DNA from: Calamus simplicifolius
Taxonomy: Eukaryota; Streptophyta; Magnoliopsida; Arecales; Arecaceae
Assembly (NCBI GenBank): GCA_900491605.1
Contig: UESW01001606.1
Coordinates: 310,340-374,339, forward strand
Length of the DNA stretch: 64,000 nucleotides
Direction of reading: 5' to 3'
The position numbers were made by a program, and so were the translations under genes. Under the pieces are notes generated by a model. The model made no database searches and was not told where the DNA came from. It saw only the letters and a program-made list of their open reading frames with translations. Positions 58,109 to 64,000 of the stretch are shown one piece after another (the first letter of the stretch is position 1; each line of letters opens with the position of its first letter).

Positions 58109-58675
58109 ACCCAGATGTCCAAATAGCTGGTTTACAGTTTGGGATTAGCATACGAGGTAAGTAGTCTATTTATAATTAATAATTAAACTTATGGTTTTAT
58201 AGTTTTCAAGTATGTTATGAGATAAGGAAAACGGAAGTTTATTTGGTTTGATTATTTTGAATGGTACCATAAATCTACATAGGAGCTTTATTCTGGACTA
58301 TAGTAGCTGATAATATTTGAAAGAAATATTTCTTGGTGTATGTGCAAAAATATAAATTCTTTGATTTACAAAATATGTTGGATGACCATAGCATTTGCTA
58401 ATAATGTATAAACCACCGTATATGTATATAAGAAATTGATGCATGATGAGTGACATGCAAGTATGATGATAACATTGTGATAGACTAGTATGTGTCGCCA
58501 GCGGTTCTCATTGGCCTCATACATCTGTAGGGTGTGTTCTGTTTGAGTATGTATGGCCTCACACATCTAGAGGATGTATTCTGATTAATTTGTAGGCCGT
58601 GGACACATACGAAAAACAATAATACATAAATAGTGGTTTGTTTTACATTACATAATCTGATATTTATTGCATAAT
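58108..58675 (+). repeat. LTR fragment related to the LTR at 24675-26982
   Basis: Shares GTCCAAATA, TTTGGGATTAG, GAGGTAAGTA, TCGCC(A)GCGGTTCTC, ACATCTGTA(A/G)GGTGTG, ACAGTGGTTTG-like and ATTTATTGCATAA in the same order as 25795-26520. Gaps and substitutions are frequent. No LTR termini remain. An ambiguous base (N) occurs just right of it at 58699. Confidence 0.65.
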
Positions 58676-58997
58676 CTAGTAAGAAAGCCAAATATAATNG
58701 CTAAGGTAACCAACCATCCTGCATGCCCCTCTAATGTTGCTCAAGTTTCCTGCTACGTTGTGTAAAATTCTTGAGATGGATTGTACTGGCCATGCCACAT
58801 ATCTATTTGACTTGCCTCCAAGCAAGCTTGACACGGTACTTGGGCGGTAGACTGGGAACAAACCAAGGGACGCTATTCCATCTCCCGAACGCCAAATCGT
58901 GCCTCACCAACAACCAGAGGCTCACAGTACCGCTTCCTCGAAAAATTAGGATAGAAAAAATCGGCGGACGAGGCCAAGGGCGGGCAAGAAGGCGAGC

Positions 58998-59285
58998 GTG
59001 TCCCCCTCCTTGTCCTCATCGCAGCGCTCGAATACGACAGCATTCCCCGAGGCCGCATATTTCCCTAAGCCAGGGAAGCCCCAGGCCAAGGGCGAGGAGG
59101 CGACCGTTCGCTCGAATCCGAAAGCATTCCCCGAGGCCACAAATTTCCCGAAGCCGGGGAAGCCCCACGCTCGCTCACCTCCGCCTTCCATCGCTCCTCC
59201 AAATTTCCTCTGCCACCCAAAAAACTCTCCGAGGAATCCACTTGTCGAGGATTCTTTTTCTGGTGGAAATTCCCCTTGGCCTTGA
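58998..59285 (+). other. Upstream ORF with 28-residue duplication in a GC-rich leader
   Basis: A 95-codon frame ending 35 bp before the ATG at 59320. It contains two copies of an 84-bp repeat (59026 and 59110) encoding AFPEA.(Y/N)FPKPGKP. All frames of both strands are open here because of GC richness, so translation is unproven. It could be a 5' UTR uORF or non-coding leader. Confidence 0.4.
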
Positions 59286-59319
59286 TCTCTATATCCCGGA
59301 ATTGGGATACCCGCTGAAG

Positions 59320-59403
59320 ATGGTGGAGCTCTCCCTCATGGCTTCCGCCGCCTTCTCTCCGACCAACTTTTATCAGGAGCAGGGTCTCTGCAGGCCTCCC
59401 AAG
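59320..59403 (+). CDS. Unrecognised gene, likely first coding exon
   Basis: Begins ATGGTGGAGCTCTCCC (MVELSLMASAAFSPTNFYQE) and ends CCTCCCAAG before a GTGAGA donor, 28 codons in phase 0. The GC-rich leader, good donor and open downstream exon support a real gene. I do not recognise the family, and no domain is visible in this part. The ATG at 59338 (second Met) is an alternative start. The upstream frame stays open to 58771, but that looks accidental. Confidence 0.6.
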
Positions 59404-60637
59404 GTGAGAAATGGAATCGATGATGTCTCGTCCTGATTTCTTGATCTCGCCCTCTCTCTCCGAAATTCCACCCTTGTTTGCTCTCCATGATTCATGATAA
59501 CTTGGGTTTCTTGAATGTTTATGTTGAGGCCTTTGATTCGTTGCGGATTTGTATAACAATTCTTGGCGACGCATTTTTGGATTATTTTTTCATTTTGAAA
59601 ACTGTATTCTTTTGTTAATTCTTTGTTTTGATATCGACCAATTTATCGTGTTTATAGAGTTTGGATTCCACTTACTCATGGGTCAAACTGATCTCGTTAT
59701 GTATCAAATGCGCGAGAAGCATCAAAGGTACTTACAATGGTTAGGTGTAGATTAACTCTGATAAAATTTAATAAAGGTTTGCGATTGTCTTGCCCTATGG
59801 GTGCTATTTTCTATCTTATATTTGGATCTTATGCTACATTGCGACCGTTGGAATGGTTGCATGTTAACACTATGGTATCTGGCCAAGCCGAAAAGCAACC
59901 AGGAAACTGCTTCAGATGAAAGGTTCTCGTTCCTATATGTATAATGGAGGCCAGATTCATGTGGGTTCTGAATCAGGAAATGATAGTTTTTGTGGGATAT
60001 GGACCAGGATCTCAAACAAGTAGATCTTAGGATCCTCGAACTGAAGTTTTTGTGGGTTCTCAAACAATCAGTGACCGGATTTTGTTCTCCTAATGATCGC
60101 GATTGTAAAAATGGTGAAAAGGATAAGTAGCTTTTCATACTAGCTGTCCTCGATTCTTTTCTTTTCTATTATTTACCATTTGTTCTATTGTACTCATACC
60201 TGATTTACAAAGTTAATCAGTTAATTATGGTTGGAAATATATTTGTGAAATCTCAATTGTCAAAAAAAGAAATTCTCAACTTGAAAGTTGCCCCTTTTCT
60301 TACTTGTAAATGGTAACAATAAACCATCCACAAAGACTCAACTGCCTTTCAAATCCTAAATTCCCATGCTTGGATCTCATACTACAGATCTTACATGAAG
60401 TATACTTGTTTCTGAATCATGTATGAGCAGCGACCACTTTAGGCCTCAACACCAACTATTTTGTTCGATCGATATACGAAGTCCACATCAAAATTAAATA
60501 AGCAATTTATAACTTGTTAAGGAAAGGATAGATTAAGGGAAGGATGATTTAGATGATTTGCATGCATGCCACATAAATCTAGACATGCACCTATGCGAAG
60601 AAGCGATGCGATATATGTAGAAGAAAAAGAGAGAGAA

Positions 60638-60724
60638 CTCAACTCAACTCATCTAAGCCTTTTTCCAACTACATGGGGTTGGCTACATGGATCTGCTTCC
60701 TCCTGCTCTATTTAGGACTAATTC
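60638..60724 (-). mobile_element. 87-bp LINE tail fragment with (TTGAG)n end
   Basis: ACTCAACTCAACTCATCTAAGCC ... CTATTTAGGACTAATTC matches the 3' end of the LINEs at 33909 and 40084. Both sides carry AAAAGAGAGAGA, a likely target duplication of about 12 bp. It lies in the intron between 59403 and 61475. Confidence 0.8.
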
Positions 60725-61474
60725 AAAAGAGAGAGAGAAATAGACCAAAAATTACATAAGAAGAAGTGATAAAAGAAAAACTTAAAATTTTTGCACCTTA
60801 CAAATAATATAACTTAAAAATCAAGTTGAATGAAGAGAAAGGTTTAATATAGCCGACCCAATTAGTTTGGAATTATGACTTTGTTGTTGTTTTTAATTTA
60901 TAACTTGTTAAACTCTGCTTAAGGAACTGCTCTCTGTCAAGCATTTCATATGGTATGACTTTTCATATCTGGCATAAGTAGAAATAAGGAATCCTGATGC
61001 TTTCTTTATGTTTTTACCAAACTTGAAGGCTCAATTAGTTTGTTTGGTTACTGGCTGATTTTGCATAGTAATCACAAAAACGCCATTATTACTTAAGTTT
61101 CTAAATTTAAGCTTCCATGAATGTTTACTTGTGATTGTGACTTGCTTGAATCTGACTGTTCCAAAACTAAAGGGCATGCACTTACTAAAGTAACCGTATA
61201 CCAGGTTTAATATAAACATTGAAAGTATCCCATAATATTTATCATTACGCTACCTTATTATCAGACAAAGTGTAGGGTTGCTTTTCATGTTGAACTTTAA
61301 GTTTTTTATGTTCGCATGCATGCTTCCTCAATTCCATTATATGGTGATTATTGTATTGGAATGTAACATTTCTGTTATAAAATGAATGGTTTGGTTTAGC
61401 CTTTAATATGATTATGTTACTCTAATGTCTTGTTACCCTTTTTCCTATGATGTTGAATATATCTGAAAATGTAG

Positions 61475-61655
61475 GAGCTTCAAGCTCTTTTGCCACTTCA
61501 AGGCAAAAGACCAGAAATATGGAGACCTGCTTCGTTACAGCTCAGTGCACAAAATCTCAAAAATCTGGGGCAATCTGTTCATCTTTTGCCAGAGTGCAGT
61601 CAACCTGTTATGCCAGCTCCAATGGTTAAAAATCCTGTGCTCATCGATGTGCAAG
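61475..61655 (+). CDS. Unrecognised gene, second coding exon
   Basis: After an AAATGTAG acceptor the phase-0 continuation reads ELQALLPLQGKRPEIWRPAS, then LQLSAQNLKNLGQSVHLLPE and VMPAPMVKNPVLIDVQ: 60 codons without a stop, ending CAAG before GTTTGC. Joining to 59403 in phase 0 keeps the frame, which supports the pair. Pro/Leu/Gln-rich, no known domain, no transmembrane segment. Later exons probably lie to the right and beyond the window. Confidence 0.6.
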
Positions 61656-62873
61656 GTTTGCAGCTTACCATTGTTATGCAATGCCACTTCAGCTGATAGG
61701 AAATCTTAGTTTTGATAACAATGTCTATTGTACAAATGTTCAAATGTAAAATGTTTTTTTTTTTTTGACTTTACGATAGAACTTTTGCCTCTTTGCTGTT
61801 TAGGATGCCCATTTTATTTGTAGGATTATCAAATATCAATTCTATTAGTCATGTAGATCATTATATTGAATGTTCAAATACTAGAATCAACGACTTACAT
61901 ATGTTTGGGACTTATTGGTTCTGGTATATCATGATATTTATAAGAATCATTCCTTTAGCACATTAAATGAAGCAACAGGGGCAGATTTGAGTCTGGGATT
62001 GGAAAATAGCAGTTCTAGGCTACTAAGAAGGAAAGAGTGCTTAATGTATGTATATATAGGAAATGTTAATTGATATGTTGCACCAGATTTTTTTTAGACC
62101 ATTGCTATCTAAATTTGAGCTGAGAAAGAAAACATGGGGCATAAATGGTAACTGAATTAAATATAATTTTTAGCCTGGGAAAGAGGATTAGATTGTTTAT
62201 CAGCTTCCAAGATGAGGGAGCTAAGAAGTCAGTTTGGTACTATGTTAGACTCTTGCTTGGATAGGAGGTTTAAAGCACCTGGTCTAATGCTGTCTTGTGC
62301 AAAGAGGCCCAAGCAGGGATATATGTCTAACACAAAGTTGTGGGTGCCATTGTTATCTAATGTATGTATTCATGCATCCACTCATGGCTGCATCTGGAAG
62401 ACATAATAATAACACTGTATGTCCTTTAAGTCTTAGTTACGCAGCACATCTGCTTGTGCAACTATAATTGTCATTACTGCAAGGGCTTCTACCAATTGAC
62501 TCAAGAGACACAACTTTGAAGAATATTCAGGAAGATGATTGCTCACCTTGTTTCCTTTCCTCTCATTGCTTGATCATGTCCAGATCTAGGTAAATAATTC
62601 ATGATATAGAGATTACAGATTCCTGCAAATTATGCTGATTGATGCTTTTAAGCCCACTATTGAAACTCTGGTACATTTATTATCAATTTGATATGCGTTC
62701 TTGATACCGTGTGAGGGTACCTTCAGTTACCTAATCTTTAAAGTGATCATTTTTTTTTAATGAGGCTTATGTAAATCAAAGGAATCCTTTACGAAACTCA
62801 CTGGATTCCTCTGAAACCATCATTTGGAGGGTTCATTTGAGTTAGCTTAAACCACATTTTCTTAGTCTTCTAG

Positions 62874-63042
62874 TCAAATGGGAAGCTTCATGCAGCAGTC
62901 CTAGATGCTGAGAAGTTTTCTCAGCACTCCATAATTGCAACATCCTTAGGTTTCTCTTCTGATCTGGAAGAACACCCCTGCGAAGCAGACTTGGCAACAG
63001 CAGTAGTACATTTATCTAGCATTACTTTACATAATCACTGGA
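62874..63042 (+). CDS. Candidate further exon of the unrecognised gene
   Basis: After TTTTCTTAGTCTTCTAG a frame stays open for over 55 codons (KLHAAVLDAEKFSQHSIIAT, then LGFSSDLEEHPCEADLAT), and a consensus GTATGT donor occurs at 63043. The phase does not match the exon ending at 61655, so another exon would be needed between. No ATG and no known family. Confidence 0.25.
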
Positions 63043-63053
63043 GTATGTTCTTA

Positions 63054-63422
63054 GTGCGTGTTTGGCACACCGGATTAGAAGGGGGACATGATTGTTTTAG
63101 TCTTTTCCAATGTTTGTTGTTTGCTAGGACAGGACAAAATTTTGTCCCATAGGATTACCAATACGGTTGGAGAGGGATAATTTGTTCAAGCAAAACACTC
63201 ATTTTTATTTGAATCCTTTCTGGCTAAATGAACAAATATTTAGCTAGATGGCAACTAATGGATAATTGTAATTTTATTTTGCGCTTTTGTCTTTTTGTTG
63301 TATCCAGTCTGCTATTCTATCTTACATCAAACATGAGACAATATAATTTTTATCTGATCCCGCCTTCCCTCTTATTCTGTCCTTCCTTTTATCCTATCCT
63401 GTCCCACGTACCAAACTCACTC
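63054..63422. mobile_element. PIF/Harbinger-like MITE
   Basis: A 369-bp element flanked by TTA at 63051-63053 and 63423-63425. Termini GTGCGTGTTTGG and CCAAACTCACTC are inverted repeats matching at 9 of 12 positions. The TTA target and GTTTGG-type ends are typical of Harbinger/Tourist-like MITEs. Non-coding. Confidence 0.75.
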
Positions 63423-63886
63423 TTAAGTTCCATCCTGTGCAAATATTCTAAAATCTAAATGGTATTGCAGCAATGTCTAGAAAGAGCAATCAGCTAGGTT
63501 TTATTTTGATATCCATGGATAAAAAGAACCTTGTGAGGAAATAATGTCTTCTCCTAGGTTTTGTATCTGACCAGTTCTCCAAGTTCTGCTGTGTTAGGAC
63601 AAGAAAAACACTGAACTTGTTGTGTCCTCAATATCCACTAAATATGCCTAGTGGCAGGATTCAGGATTCTGTTGCTAGTGCTCCGAAGTAGCAAAAATGT
63701 AGCATTGATTCTTTCCAAGGGAACCAGAGAGTTGATTGCTCTAGGATTTTGTGAAAGAAAGAAAACTCTCTCCTCCAATTGCTCATTGGAGTTCCCTAGA
63801 AGTAGCTTAACCTTGGCAATATTTTCTCTAAGCACACAAAAGTCTGCCAGGTAGATTGCTTCAAACATTTGGCAACATTCAGGGCC

Positions 63887-63888
63887 TT

Positions 63889-63920
<32 letters not shown>
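63887..63920. repeat. T run followed by 22-G homopolymer
   Basis: Eleven T, one C, then G at 63899-63920 without interruption. Such runs are often misassembled, so its true length is uncertain. Confidence 0.9.
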
Positions 63921-63922
<2 letters not shown>

Positions 63923-64000
63923 GCTCTGAACAATGATTGGATGCCTTAAGAGAAAGTTCTTGGAGCTAGTGAGGAAATTAAAAAATGGTGTTAAGTTCTT

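Noticed and set aside
58771..59436. 221-codon open frame upstream of and including the unrecognised gene's start
   Set aside because: All six frames are long in this GC-rich patch. The N-terminal part is Arg/Pro/Ser low-complexity and spans an internal DNA repeat. Only the part from 59320 to 59403 is backed by a splice donor and an in-phase exon.
63638..63868. 76-codon minus-strand frame (with an overlapping plus-strand frame)
   Set aside because: No recognised family, no splice context, and both strands are open. Left as unassigned.

Overview
This window is plant nuclear DNA, most likely from a monocot. The evidence is spliced eukaryotic genes with GT-AG introns, a plant group-D (TDY) MAP kinase, a small plant mitochondrial complex I protein, and a heavy load of Copia, Gypsy and LINE retroelements. 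A palm-like genome would fit, but the species cannot be fixed from sequence alone. I see no bacterial-type operon, CRISPR array, rRNA gene or canonical tRNA gene. I found no convincing undescribed multi-gene system. The interest lies in broken host genes, nested retroelements and a LINE family with an unusual tail.

Left part (1-16.7 kb). An MPK16-like MAP kinase lies on the minus strand. Its coding start is at 12618 in a 24-nt first exon, followed by exons at 11013-10605, 4992-4865, 4783-4724, 1453-1305, 1201-1046 and 923-712. The C-terminal end lies beyond the left edge. The 5.6-kb intron between the second and third coding exons holds a degenerate Copia element (5336-10068) on the opposite strand. 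One T is missing in exon 5, so the kinase frame breaks as sequenced. About 4 kb of AT-rich sequence upstream has no recognisable gene.

Middle (16.7-33.4 kb). A minus-strand Copia element (16670-23318) is followed by a Tat-type Gypsy element (23574-33382). The Gypsy element has a gag remnant, an integrase C-terminus, about nine copies of a 140-bp tandem repeat, and a decayed antisense reading region with coiled-coil and 'gypsy-type transposon' similarity. Most of its gag-pol is replaced by the 2.3-kb LTR and leader of a different element (24675-27735).

The segment from 33.4 to 46 kb is AT-rich. It carries a two-exon gene for an ESSS-like complex I subunit (36466-36651 and 44090-44163). Its 7.4-kb intron contains two LINE insertions and several simple repeats, and its second exon also lacks one T. 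Four 5'-truncated LINE copies (33909, 40084, 41429, 60638) share a (TTGAG)n tail and have target-site duplications.

The segment from 46 to 55.4 kb is a minus-strand retroelement block: a 'putative plant transposon protein' ORF (46640-47955), a decayed Sirevirus-like Copia gag-pol (48430-52900), and a probable LTR (53860 to about 55390). Further right are a degenerate WD40 (katanin p80-like) relic cut by an LTR fragment, and the first exons of an unrecognised plus-strand gene (59320 onward) with a GC-rich leader. A Harbinger-like MITE (63054-63422) follows. The two host genes show no evident functional link; they are separated by retroelement sequence.
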